Assembly (NCBI GenBank): GCA_042095835.1
Contig: JBELML010000005.1
Location: 33,670-97,669, forward strand
Direction of reading: 5' to 3'
DNA: 64,000 nucleotides
From: DATFKA01 sp042095835
GTDB lineage: Bacteria > Bacteroidota > Bacteroidia > Chitinophagales > Saprospiraceae
Shown: positions 36,214 through 44,557 of the stretch, piece after piece
How the letters are laid out: every line of letters starts with the position of its first letter
How positions within the stretch are numbered: the first letter of the stretch is position 1
Position numbers and translations under genes: made by a program
The notes under the pieces: generated by a model
What the model saw: only the letters and a program-made list of their open reading frames with translations
The model's database searches: none
What the model was told of the DNA's origin: nothing

Positions 36214-36257
36214 AACTTATTACGGGATAAGTTTAGGCAAGATCGTTGAGCGATCTT
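36214..36257. terminator. Two small hairpins between convergent genes
   Basis: AACTTAT/ATAAGTT (36214-36233, 6-nt loop) and AAGATCG/CGATCTT (36239-36257, 5-nt loop) lie in the gap between the asparaginase gene and the convergent DUF1080 gene. Neither has a strong T run; a terminating role is likely from position. Confidence 0.45.
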
Positions 36258-36308
36258 ATGGTTTAGCCGTTTATATTTTTCATTCCAGTTGGGAATCTAA
36301 GAAGCTCC

Positions 36309-37214
36309 TTATTTACAAGCTTTTGGGTCATTTTTGACGAAATAGCTTCTATAATTAGGATTACTTTCGTCCATGCAACCACAAAGATTAAGAAGTTGAA
36401 TGTTCTTAAAGTCAATAGGATGGCTTTCAGCTTGGAGGGCAATATAGCCTTCGGTTAGGATTTGGCCAGCTTTATCCAGCCAATCTTGTTTGTCTTCGTC
36501 AACTCCGAATTCGTCAAAATCTTGACCTTCTAATTGAGCACTAATGAAACCACCACCAACCTGCGGCTTTTCGAAATACAAAACGGTATCTCCTTCTACA
36601 ATAAAGAACATGGATTCACCACCCAAGACGATGGCTTCTGCATGAACCCATTGGTCACCATCATAAGTATCTGAGCTGGAACTAATGCAATGATTGTAAT
36701 TCACGGTATCGCCCATGACTACCGCTGTACCAGGTGTACAGACGTTCGCTGTAGTGCGAGGGCCATCTCCTAATCCACCAAGCAACTGTAGTTCTACAGA
36801 CACAGGAAACCCTTGCCCATAATCATTGCTTTCGGCAGATTGAGAATGTAGCATGATGCCACTATTACGTACATTCCAGCTTGCCCCGCCTGGTGTTTGG
36901 TCGCCTACGAATCGATAATCAAAGGCTAATTTATAGTGAGAAAATGGCTGGTCGTAATACATATGCCCGTACAGATCATCAAAGGTCTCATATTCGTCGT
37001 ACTGTATACGAATCATACTATCCTGTACGACAAAGGTATTTTGAAAGTTTTCACCTAGTGGTTTTCCCGCAATTTTAATGGTCCAATTATCTAGGTTTTG
37101 GCCATTAAAAAGCTCTTGCCAATTTTCTTGATCAGGATCAAGTTGGCTTGTGGGCGTACAGGAATAAAATAGACCAGCTAAGCAAATTAAAAGGAGAATC
37201 TTTGAGTGGCGCAT
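36309..37214 (-). CDS. DUF1080 (3-keto-disaccharide hydrolase-like) lipoprotein
   Basis: A 301-residue exported protein. The signal has a lipobox LAGLFYSC (Cys about 19). The concanavalin-like DUF1080 domain begins with the family signature WQELFNGQNLDNWTIK and continues with FSHYKLAFDYRF, SGIMLHSQ and the paired ending GYIALQAESHPIDFKNIQLLNL. Family members cleave 3-keto-glucosides. Two cysteine pairs (CTPGTAVV/NHCISS and LCGCMDE) are visible. The gene follows the acyltransferase gene after 2 nt and is surely in the same operon. Confidence 0.9.
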   Translation of the reverse strand: MRHSKILLLICLAGLFYSCTPTSQLDPDQENWQELFNGQNLDNWTIKIAGKPLGENFQNTFVVQDSMIRIQYDEYETFDDLYGHMYYDQPFSHYKLAFDYRFVGDQTPGGASWNVRNSGIMLHSQSAESNDYGQGFPVSVELQLLGGLGDGPRTTANVCTPGTAVVMGDTVNYNHCISSSSDTYDGDQWVHAEAIVLGGESMFFIVEGDTVLYFEKPQVGGGFISAQLEGQDFDEFGVDEDKQDWLDKAGQILTEGYIALQAESHPIDFKNIQLLNLCGCMDESNPNYRSYFVKNDPKACK

Positions 37215-37216
37215 AG

Positions 37217-38536
37217 TTAAACTTTGATATAGATTTTCTTTTTATAAAGCACCCAACAAGCAGCAAGTATCACGCCTACATTGGTCAATGCATAAGCGAG
37301 AGAAGCGACTTTGGGAGCCATCCAGGAAGTGTATAAATTTTTGTATAAAAACCCTTGTAAACTGATCATCTCGCCTTCTCCAACGGGCCATTTAATGGTA
37401 AACATGAGTACAGCAAATATTCCTGACAGGATATAGGCAAAAAGGGCATTCATGCCATAAACTTGGAAGGGTTTAATCCATCCAGTGTAGCCTTTGGCAT
37501 CGACCAACCAATAAATGGTAGCCAGTAAAATCATGCCCACGCCACTGGTAAACAGGACAAAGGAGCTGGACCATATTTTTTTATTGAATGGAAAGTGGGT
37601 GTCCCACATAAAGGCACCAACCAATACCAATACTCCAATGGCAAATAGGCCACTAATTTTCTCATAAATACCAATATCTTTTTTCATCCAGGTACCAACA
37701 AGCATACCGCTGATACCAGTTGAGATGGCAGGGATGGTACTTAGGAGTCCTTCAGGATCCCAAGTTTTAGATGCCCGCCAAAGATGATCCGAGGTGAAGA
37801 CCATACGGTCGACCCAGGCACCTAGGTTGGTTTCTGCTTCCAGGTTTGGGGCATAGCCACCAGGTACAGGCACCACAAACATCATAAAATAATAAAGGAA
37901 TAATAAGCCGATACCGATCACCAACTGCTGAGTAGGTTTGGTATAAAGAAATAGAAAAGCACAAGCGCCATAAACCAAAGCAATGCGTTGTAATACGCCT
38001 GGAATACGATGATTGCTAATGTCGTAGTATGGGAAACCAATAATGATCATTAAAAGTGCAGCTATACCTGCTCCAATCAATAACCACCTTCTACGTTTAT
38101 CTGTAGCTGGACTCGCAAATTGTTTTTGATCTAGTACCGCACGCCAGAAAATGCTGATCATAGCAATCCCCAAGAGTAGATAAAGGATCGCCTTGATGGA
38201 TTTGGGTTCGGTGGCGGTGAATCCAAACTTTGGGAACCCGCCCATGAATAGACCTAATCCGAAGATAATAAGCGTCCTGCTTACTATTTTTCTGGATATT
38301 TGGCCATAGGAAACGCCTTTGGCTTTTCGTTTGCCTAATGCAAGAGAGATAGATATACCAACAATAAACAAGAAGAATGGAAATATCCAATCAGTGGGAG
38401 TCACTCCATGCCAATCGGCGTGTAGCAGGGGAGGGTAGACATTTCCCCAACTCCCTGGGTTATTCACCATGATCATTCCAGCGATGGTTAGCCCTCGAAA
38501 AACGTCTAGAGCTAATACACGTTTATTGGTTTCCAT
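37217..38536 (-). CDS. DUF5009/DUF1624-type membrane acyltransferase (NagX/HGSNAT-like)
   Basis: A 439-residue polytopic membrane protein with about eleven hydrophobic segments. It opens with the signature RVLALDVFRGLTIAGMIMVNNPGSWGNVYPPLLHADWHGVTPTDWIFPFFLFIVG, which contains the conserved Asp-Arg and His residues of the heparan-alpha-glucosaminide N-acetyltransferase superfamily. These proteins transfer acetyl groups across the membrane to sugars. It is translated just before the DUF1080 lipoprotein (2-nt gap), and this pairing points to handling of an amino sugar or glycoside in the periplasm. Confidence 0.9.
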   Translation of the reverse strand: METNKRVLALDVFRGLTIAGMIMVNNPGSWGNVYPPLLHADWHGVTPTDWIFPFFLFIVGISISLALGKRKAKGVSYGQISRKIVSRTLIIFGLGLFMGGFPKFGFTATEPKSIKAILYLLLGIAMISIFWRAVLDQKQFASPATDKRRRWLLIGAGIAALLMIIIGFPYYDISNHRIPGVLQRIALVYGACAFLFLYTKPTQQLVIGIGLLFLYYFMMFVVPVPGGYAPNLEAETNLGAWVDRMVFTSDHLWRASKTWDPEGLLSTIPAISTGISGMLVGTWMKKDIGIYEKISGLFAIGVLVLVGAFMWDTHFPFNKKIWSSSFVLFTSGVGMILLATIYWLVDAKGYTGWIKPFQVYGMNALFAYILSGIFAVLMFTIKWPVGEGEMISLQGFLYKNLYTSWMAPKVASLAYALTNVGVILAACWVLYKKKIYIKV

Positions 38537-38594
38537 TGTTTATAGTTTATTTCCAAATGTAGCAAAATAATAAACATGCAAAGACTATCCATGA

Positions 38595-38634
38595 CAAAAA
38601 AAAATACGCTGACAAGCTCTGTTGTCAGCGTATT
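38595..38634 (-). terminator. Intrinsic terminator of icd
   Basis: AATACGCTGACA (38603-38614) pairs perfectly with TGTCAGCGTATT (38623-38634) over 12 bp with an 8-nt loop. On the minus strand the stem is followed by a run of T residues (38604 down to 38596). It starts 30 nt after the icd stop codon. Confidence 0.92.
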
Positions 38635-38664
38635 CGTTGGTAAGTCTAGAGGACTTATTCGCGA

Positions 38665-39930
38665 TTACATATTGGCGATGATTTCATCTCCAAATTCAGA
38701 ACACTTTAAAAGTGTAGCACCATCCATCAAACGTTCAAAATCATAAGTGACCCGTTTGGCAACAATGGCACCTTCGATACCTTTGACGATCAGGTCAGCG
38801 GCTTCGCCCCAACCCATATAGCGGAACATCATCTCTCCAGAAAGGATAACAGAACTTGGATTCACTTTATCCAAACCTGCATATTTTGGAGCTGTACCGT
38901 GGGTAGCTTCAAAAATAGCTTTTCCAGTAACATAGTTGATATTTGCACCTGGCGCAATACCGATACCACCTACTTCAGCAGCAAGTGCATCAGAAACATA
39001 ATCACCATTTAAGTTTAAAGTAGCGATTACAGAATATTCAGCTGGACGAGTCAAAATTTGCTGCAAGAATGCATCGGCGATCACATCTTTAACGAGGATA
39101 GCACCACCCGCTAAAGCATCAGACTGAGCTTTATTGGCTGCATCTTTTCCTTCATCAGCAGCGATACGATCGTACTGAGCCCAGGTGAATACTTTATCAC
39201 CAAACTCCCGCTCCGCCAACTCGTAACCCCAATCTTTGAATTTACCTTCTGTAAACTTCATGATGTTACCCTTGTGAACAAGTGTCACAGATGGTAATTT
39301 ATTATCAACAGCATAGTTGATGGCTGATCTGACCAAACGTTCTGTACCTTCTACAGAAACAGGCTTAATACCTAAAGAAACGGTATCTGGGAAGCGGATT
39401 TGAGTCACGCCCATCTCTTCTACCAAGAATTTCTTCAGTTTTTCAAGAGCTGCTGTGCCGTGTAGATACTCAATACCAGCGTAGATGTCCTCGGTGTTTT
39501 CACGGAAGATGACCATGTCTACTTTCTCAGGGGCTTTTACCGGAGAAGGTACGCCATTGAAATATCTTACAGGACGTACACAAGCATAAAGGTCTAACTT
39601 CTGGCGTAAAGCAACGTTTAAAGAACGAATACCTCCACCTACAGGAGTTGTAAGTGGTCCTTTGATGGCAATCAAGTAGTCGTCTACTGCATCAAGGGTA
39701 GCTTGGGGTAACCATTCTCCTGTTTGGTCGAATGCCTTTTGGCCCGCAAGGATTTCTTTCCACTCAATTTTACGCTCTCCACTGTAGGCTTTTTCTACAG
39801 CTGCATCAAAAACACGTTCAGCAGCTGCCCAAATGTCTGGTCCAATACCATCACCTTCAATAAAAGGAATAATTGGGTCTGCAGGAACATTTAACTTTCC
39901 ATTTTCAATGCTTACTTTTGATCCACTCAT
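38665..39930 (-). CDS. icd: NADP-dependent isocitrate dehydrogenase
   Basis: A 421-residue cytoplasmic TCA-cycle enzyme that converts isocitrate to 2-oxoglutarate with NADP. It is of the Escherichia coli type: FIEGDGIGPDIW, IKGPLTTPVGGGIRSLNVALRQ with the substrate serine and arginines, MVIFRENTEDIYAGIE, VHKGNIMKFTEG, NLNGDYVSDA, ATHGTAPKYAG and the closing CSEFGDEIIANM. The frame is open to 39993; I choose the ATG at 39930, because the 21 extra residues do not align with the family. TACCTTTG at 40033..40026 on the minus strand is a possible -7 element, without a matching TTG. Confidence 0.96.
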   Translation of the reverse strand: MSGSKVSIENGKLNVPADPIIPFIEGDGIGPDIWAAAERVFDAAVEKAYSGERKIEWKEILAGQKAFDQTGEWLPQATLDAVDDYLIAIKGPLTTPVGGGIRSLNVALRQKLDLYACVRPVRYFNGVPSPVKAPEKVDMVIFRENTEDIYAGIEYLHGTAALEKLKKFLVEEMGVTQIRFPDTVSLGIKPVSVEGTERLVRSAINYAVDNKLPSVTLVHKGNIMKFTEGKFKDWGYELAEREFGDKVFTWAQYDRIAADEGKDAANKAQSDALAGGAILVKDVIADAFLQQILTRPAEYSVIATLNLNGDYVSDALAAEVGGIGIAPGANINYVTGKAIFEATHGTAPKYAGLDKVNPSSVILSGEMMFRYMGWGEAADLIVKGIEGAIVAKRVTYDFERLMDGATLLKCSEFGDEIIANM

Positions 39931-40085
39931 GTTTTTATTTGTGTTTAGTGCAGTAGGGAAGCTTGTGTTTATGCATTTGGTAGAGGCTGACACTACTGCC
40001 TTGGTTCAATTTTAATAAATTTGCACAAAGGTAAAAAAATTAATACTAGGGAGACTTAGTAGTTGTTAAAATTATACGACATTTC

Positions 40086-41114
40086 ATGGCAAATCCACAC
40101 TTGGATCCAACTAGCGAACAGTACAATGATGATGAGCAGTCGGTTGATCAGGCATTACGGCCTCAATCTCTTAAAGATTTTAGTGGACAGCCTAAGATTG
40201 TAGAGAATTTGTCCATTTTCATAACGGCAGCATTGCAGAGGGGAGAAGCTTTGGATCATGTGCTTTTGCATGGCCCTCCTGGTTTGGGAAAAACAACCCT
40301 TTCTCACATTATCTCCAATGAATTAGGAGCGGAGATGAAAATGACCTCAGGCCCTGTTTTAGAGAAACCTGGTGATCTAGCAGGTCTTTTGACCAATCTT
40401 AATGATGGAGATGTATTATTCATTGATGAAATACATAGACTCAATAATGTGGTGGAGGAATACCTGTATTCTGCGATGGAAGATTATAGGATCGATATTA
40501 TGATCGATAATGGCCCCAATGCGCGAAGCATTCAGATCACCTTGAATCCTTTTACCTTAGTAGGTGCTACCACACGTATGGGACTCTTGACTGCGCCCAT
40601 GCGCGCACGCTTTGGGATCACCATGCTTTTAGATTATTATGATGTCGCTACGCTTGTGAAAATTCTTCAGCGCTCAGCGGAAATCTTAAATGTTCCAATT
40701 ACTAAAGATGGAGCCGCGGAAATAGCTCGTCGATCTCGTGGGACCCCAAGGATCGCCAACGCACTTTTGAGAAGGACGCGGGATTTTGCTCAGGTCAAAG
40801 GTGATGGGACAATTGATGTAGCTATTGCCAAGTTTGCTCTAGAAGCCTTAAATGTGGATGAAAGTGGACTTGATGAAATGGATAATCGAATCTTGGAATC
40901 TATTATTACCAAGTTTAAAGGCGGCCCTGTAGGTTTGACCACCATCGCTACCTCAGTAGGAGAGGAGCCAGGCACTATCGAAGAAGTGCATGAGCCTTTT
41001 CTTATTATGGAAGGTTTTATCCAAAGAACGCCCAGAGGTAGAGAAGCTACAGAAAAAGCTTATCGGCATATCGGTATAGTACCACCAGGTAGAGCTGGGA
41101 CCTTGTTTGAGTAA
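40086..41114 (+). CDS. ruvB: Holliday junction branch-migration helicase RuvB
   Basis: A 342-residue AAA+ motor that, with RuvA, drives branch migration of Holliday junctions. RPQSLKDFSGQPKIVENL opens the domain; Walker A is GPPGLGKTTL, Walker B is VLFIDEIH, sensor 1 is GATTR, and the RuvB-specific MEDYRIDIMIDNGPNARSI is present. The C-terminal winged helix contains GGPVGLTTIATSVGEEPGTIEEVHEPFLI and RTPRGREAT. It has normal length and no adjacent ruvA or ruvC. TAAATTTG at 40016-40023 could be its -7 element. Confidence 0.97.
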   Translation: MANPHLDPTSEQYNDDEQSVDQALRPQSLKDFSGQPKIVENLSIFITAALQRGEALDHVLLHGPPGLGKTTLSHIISNELGAEMKMTSGPVLEKPGDLAGLLTNLNDGDVLFIDEIHRLNNVVEEYLYSAMEDYRIDIMIDNGPNARSIQITLNPFTLVGATTRMGLLTAPMRARFGITMLLDYYDVATLVKILQRSAEILNVPITKDGAAEIARRSRGTPRIANALLRRTRDFAQVKGDGTIDVAIAKFALEALNVDESGLDEMDNRILESIITKFKGGPVGLTTIATSVGEEPGTIEEVHEPFLIMEGFIQRTPRGREATEKAYRHIGIVPPGRAGTLFE

Positions 41115-41163
41115 ATAAAATAGAGCCACTTTGTTGATAAAGCAGCTCAAAATAGAGGATGAT

Positions 41164-41191
41164 AAAAAAGCTAGCTCCCTATAGGAGCTAG
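41164..41191 (-). terminator. Intrinsic terminator of the sigma/DUF4097 operon
   Basis: CTAGCTCC (41171-41178) and GGAGCTAG (41184-41191) form a perfect 8-bp stem with a 5-nt loop; on the minus strand it is followed by TTTTTT (41169-41164). It starts 6 nt after the stop codon of the last operon gene. Confidence 0.88.
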
Positions 41192-41197
41192 GGTTCG

Positions 41198-41854
41198 TTA
41201 TTTACTTTCTTTCCGGATAAAAATATCTCCACTGACGGTTTCTAGTTTAGTTAAAAAACCACCACCATTTAAAGAGGTATTCATCTTTTTTGAATAAGAG
41301 GTGCTACCCTCATCCAAGCGGATATCCAGATCGGTATATACTTCTCCGGTCACAGATTTAACACTTAAGTCTTTTGCATCTTTAGGACTTAAACTGACGT
41401 CGAGAGAACCAGAAATGCTTTTTGCTCTAATAGCTCCTTCCCATTTTGGAATTTCAATGTCTCCTGAAATGGTGGATAGGTCAAGTTTCACATCCTTTGG
41501 TGCATAAACCACAAAGGCAAAATCTAGGCAATTGCATCCTTCTCCTGGATCATCACAACTCCAGCAATTGTAATTGTAATGTCCTTTTTTAAGCGAAGTT
41601 TCAATCATTAAGCCTCCGCCTGAAGTGGTCTCCTTTTTTTTGAATCGGCCCAAAAAATCTTCGTCACTGTAGGTGAAGAGGATATCTAGTTTGACTTCAT
41701 TGCGATCCCATTGCACAACTTTAATTGTATTGGAAAACTTAAGGTCCATTTCTACCTGTTTGTTATTAGGTACAGGATAGGTAAATGATTCTGTTTTGGT
41801 TTGCTGCGCTGAGGCCAGTAAAGGCAGACACAGTAATATTAAAATAAGTCTCAT
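41198..41854 (-). CDS. DUF4097-type surface protein (second of two)
   Basis: A 218-residue exported protein with a signal peptide (RLILILLCLPLLASAQ). The mature part is a repetitive beta structure typical of DUF4097/adhesin-head proteins: FTYPVPNNKQVEMDLKFSNTIKVVQW ... DVKLDLSTISGDIEIPKW ... AIRAKSISGSLDVSLSPKD ... LETVSGDIFIRKES, with the repeated xIxSGDIxI motif. A Cys cluster CWSCDDPGEGCNCLD sits in the middle. It is the last gene of the sigma factor operon, 23 nt after its paralogue. Confidence 0.88.
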   Translation of the reverse strand: MRLILILLCLPLLASAQQTKTESFTYPVPNNKQVEMDLKFSNTIKVVQWDRNEVKLDILFTYSDEDFLGRFKKKETTSGGGLMIETSLKKGHYNYNCWSCDDPGEGCNCLDFAFVVYAPKDVKLDLSTISGDIEIPKWEGAIRAKSISGSLDVSLSPKDAKDLSVKSVTGEVYTDLDIRLDEGSTSYSKKMNTSLNGGGFLTKLETVSGDIFIRKESK

Positions 41855-41877
41855 ATCGGGTTGTTTTTAATTGATTA

Positions 41878-42639
41878 CTACTTTCTCAAATATAAATCTC
41901 CACTGATGCTCTTCAACCTGACCTCTACACCTCCGCCATTTATTACAGATTGAATTTTTGATCTACTGATTATTTTTAAGTTATCTTTCGTTTCTGTTTT
42001 TAGCTCATGATTGGTGTAGACTTCGCCTGAAATACTACTAAGAACGAGATTCGCTTTCTGATTATCTCCGATAGTAACGTCTACATGACCACTAATGCTG
42101 GAAAGGAAAGTCGGTTTGGATTGATTGATATCAGCAAAAACAACTTCTATGTCTCCAGATGTTGTACTCGCTGTAACTGGGCCACTAATTTCTTTGAGGA
42201 TGATATCACTATTTTTAGAGGATACCTCAATTTCTCCCTTCATTTTATGAGCTTCAATATGATCTCCAGTCCAATCTGTTTCGGTGAGTTTAAGGTTGAT
42301 TCCGCTAGGTACTTTGATGACATAACGACCACTGCCACTTCTGGCCTTTTTGAGTGTCATCTTAGTGCCTTCCTTGGTCATTTCCATTCCTGCTCCTGTA
42401 TTATCAGAGGCATTATTGTAGAGTGGACGCAAGCCTTTAGCTCTTGCGGGTAAGGGTTTGAGATCGTTAGTTTCAATGAGAATTTTATTACCACTGATCC
42501 CTTCAACGACCAGCTTAGCGTTATCGACGTAGATGTTGAGGTCTTTTACTCCACTGGCGTCGATTTCTTTGTTAACTTGGGCTTTGGCTAGACCAAGACT
42601 CAAGCTAAATGTCAAAACAAATAGCAATAACTTTTTCAT
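41878..42639 (-). CDS. DUF4097-type surface protein (first of two)
   Basis: A 253-residue paralogue of the next gene, with signal peptide (about 1-20, ending AKA). The beta-ladder motifs GEIEVSSKNSDIILKEISGPVTASTTSGDIEVVF, SSISGHVDVTIG, SSISGEVYTNHE and KSISGDLYLRK repeat about every 24 residues, consistent with a right-handed beta-helix. Its function is unknown; in other Bacteroidota such proteins also sit behind ECF sigma and anti-sigma genes. It lies 34 nt behind the HEAT-repeat gene. Confidence 0.88.
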   Translation of the reverse strand: MKKLLLFVLTFSLSLGLAKAQVNKEIDASGVKDLNIYVDNAKLVVEGISGNKILIETNDLKPLPARAKGLRPLYNNASDNTGAGMEMTKEGTKMTLKKARSGSGRYVIKVPSGINLKLTETDWTGDHIEAHKMKGEIEVSSKNSDIILKEISGPVTASTTSGDIEVVFADINQSKPTFLSSISGHVDVTIGDNQKANLVLSSISGEVYTNHELKTETKDNLKIISRSKIQSVINGGGVEVRLKSISGDLYLRK

Positions 42640-42673
42640 AATAACAGTGTATTTAATTGTGATAAATTGTTGG

Positions 42674-43450
42674 TTACATTAATATCTCGATTCCTTTTGC
42701 TGCGCTTTCTTTGACCACAGGCTCAATGGAATCTTCTAATAAAAGATCTTCCAAATCAGGAATGGCTTGGTTCGCATTTACTTCAACTAAAGCCTCTATA
42801 ATAGAAATCTGCACTCTCTGATCTTGCTCTTGATTTAGTGCTTGCAACAGGTGAGAAATTGCTTCTTCTTTGCCAATTTCGGCAATGGCTTCAACTGCTG
42901 CAATCCGAACATTGATGTTCTCATCAGAAAGGAGTCGCTGCGAAAGCGCCGATATGATTTCTGGGTCGATAGTTTTGACTTCGCTTTGTATGTCATACAT
43001 AGCTTTGATCCTCTGACTTGCGGAGTTTTGCTCTAGCATGGATAGCGCTAGCATTTTACGGGTATTGCTCATTTCTTGGACTAGTGCTACTATTTGGGAT
43101 TGCTGCTGACTATTTTTTGCAATCAATACACCTAAGCAAGTACCGATTAGGACCAAAGCTACCGCGGCGGCAGTAGACCACCTCTTTCTGATTATTTGTA
43201 TATCAATTGGCTTTTCATGGAACTGCAACTCTTGTTGCTGGTGAAGCCAATCATTGAAGCGATGCCTTACTTGAGGTCTAGGGATTTCTTCCTCTGTTTC
43301 ATCAATAAGCGTATACATGCCGCTGTAAGACTCAAACAACTTTTGGACTTTGACATCTGCTTTCCTTTCTTGCTCGAGCTGAAGGCTTTCTTGTTCAGAA
43401 AGTTCTCCTTCAAAGTATTGGATGATTCTTGCTTCTATATCTTGCTTCAT
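42674..43450 (-). CDS. Putative anti-sigma factor with periplasmic HEAT repeats
   Basis: A 258-residue membrane protein. The N-terminal 90 residues (IIQYFEGELSEQESLQLEQERKADVKVQKLFESY) read like the cytoplasmic anti-sigma region of Bacteroidota regulators; one transmembrane helix lies at about 92-110 (TAAAVALVLIGTCLGVLIA). The C-terminal half is periplasmic and consists of HEAT/PBS-type repeats (ALSQRLLSDENINVRIAAVEAIAEIG, AISHLLQALNQEQDQRVQISIIEALVEV, AIPDLEDLLLEDSIEPVVKESAAKGI). The ATG overlaps the sigma gene stop by 4 nt, the usual sigma/anti-sigma layout. The anti-sigma role is inferred from position and architecture. Confidence 0.82.
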   Translation of the reverse strand: MKQDIEARIIQYFEGELSEQESLQLEQERKADVKVQKLFESYSGMYTLIDETEEEIPRPQVRHRFNDWLHQQQELQFHEKPIDIQIIRKRWSTAAAVALVLIGTCLGVLIAKNSQQQSQIVALVQEMSNTRKMLALSMLEQNSASQRIKAMYDIQSEVKTIDPEIISALSQRLLSDENINVRIAAVEAIAEIGKEEAISHLLQALNQEQDQRVQISIIEALVEVNANQAIPDLEDLLLEDSIEPVVKESAAKGIEILM

Positions 43451-44049
43451 AATGTGTCTAATTTGAAAAATTCCTTACCTAAAACCTTGATTGCGCGATG
43501 CAGACGCACCTTGGCTGCACTCTCTGAGCATTGGAGTAGCTGAGCTACTTCTTTCATCTTGAGTTTTTGAAATTTGCAAAGCAGGATAATCTCTCTCTGT
43601 TCTGCTTTAAGGTTCGCTATAGCTTGATGTAGCTGTTTTGTTTTTTCTGAGGATTCGATTTTTTGACTGACTAATGGTGCATCGGTAGCGCTGTGTTGTG
43701 CTTTACTGATATCTGTGAGATTCAGGCGCTTACTATTGTAATAATCAGTTAAAATATTACGCGCTATTTGGTAAAGCCAGGTTTGGAAGCTTTTCCCAGC
43801 AGTATAGGATGACTTGTATTTCAGCAAGCGCTCAAATACCATTTGTGTGAGATCTTCACTAGTACTACTGTCCTGAATGGATCTCAAAAAGAAATTGTAA
43901 ATCTTGCGATGATACCTTTTAAATAAGAGACTACAAGCCTCAAGATTTCCTCGACTCAATTTCTGCATGAGTACTTCATCAGTCAGAGCCTCCCAGTTCA
44001 TCTTGACCTTTTCTTTATTGCTAATTCGAATGCGCTTTGAAAGCATCAT
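43447..44049 (-). CDS. ECF-type RNA polymerase sigma factor
   Basis: A 200-residue extracytoplasmic function sigma factor. Region 2 includes LFKRYHRKIYNFFLRSIQDSSTSEDLTQMVFERLLKYKSSYTAGKSFQTWLYQIARNILTDYY; region 4 includes LKAEQREIILLCKFQKLKMKEVAQLLQCSESAAKVRLHRAIKVLGK. It heads a four-gene operon with the HEAT-repeat anti-sigma candidate and two DUF4097 proteins. The first 16 residues may be extra; an alternative ATG is at 44001. Such factors usually autoregulate; no clear promoter motif was recognised. Confidence 0.94.
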   Translation of the reverse strand: MMLSKRIRISNKEKVKMNWEALTDEVLMQKLSRGNLEACSLLFKRYHRKIYNFFLRSIQDSSTSEDLTQMVFERLLKYKSSYTAGKSFQTWLYQIARNILTDYYNSKRLNLTDISKAQHSATDAPLVSQKIESSEKTKQLHQAIANLKAEQREIILLCKFQKLKMKEVAQLLQCSESAAKVRLHRAIKVLGKEFFKLDTL

Positions 44050-44199
44050 GGTAGTGCTGGTAAATTATGTTGGGTGATCTTTTCATTATTAGGTTACCAG
44101 CCTTTTTCAGAATAGTTACAGTTACGTTAATTTTTTTTAAGATTAGTTTAGAATACGATTACACCCAAGGCTCCAAATGACCAAAAAGACAAGCCACAA

Positions 44200-44557
44200 A
44201 GGCACAAAGCCCCAAATTAGTAACAGCAACTCTCCGACTCAAAGTCTCCCAGTCCCAAAGTCCCCAGGTCCCAAGGTCTCCCAGTCTCCCAGTCATTATG
44301 TGCTATGTGCTATGTGTCATGTCTTATGTTCTTCTACTAAGCCCCANNNNNNNNNNNNNNNNNNNNNNNNNNNNNNNNNNNNNNNNNNNNNNNNNNNNNN
44401 NNNNNNNNNNNNNNNNNNNNNNNNNNNNNNNNNNNNNNNNNNNNNNATGTCTTATGTTCTTCTACTAAGCCCCAGTCTACCGTTCCCAAGGTCTCCGTTC
44501 CCCGAGTCTCCCAGTCCCCAAGGTCTCCCAGTCTCCAACCCAGTCCCCAGTTCCCAA
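44200..44557. repeat. Low-complexity intergenic repeat cluster with assembly gap
   Basis: Between the sigma gene and the TolC gene the sequence is made of degenerate CCCAGTCTC/CCAAGGTC steps (44230-44295 and 44475-44550) that surround TATGTGC-type steps (44295-44330). The block has no hairpin of note and no gene; the open frame at 44177-44644 is a by-product. Part of it is repeated exactly on both sides of the gap (28 bp at 44319-44346 and 44447-44474). Confidence 0.75.
44347..44446. other. Scaffold gap of 100 N
   Basis: Exactly 100 N, a placeholder for unknown length. The flanks end and begin with the same 28 bases, which shows that assembly broke inside a tandem repeat. Confidence 0.97.

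Noticed and set aside
44319..44474. 28-bp direct repeats as target-site duplications of an insertion sequence
   Set aside because: The gap lies within a broader repetitive block; the identical flanks are explained by assembly collapse, and no transposase is visible.
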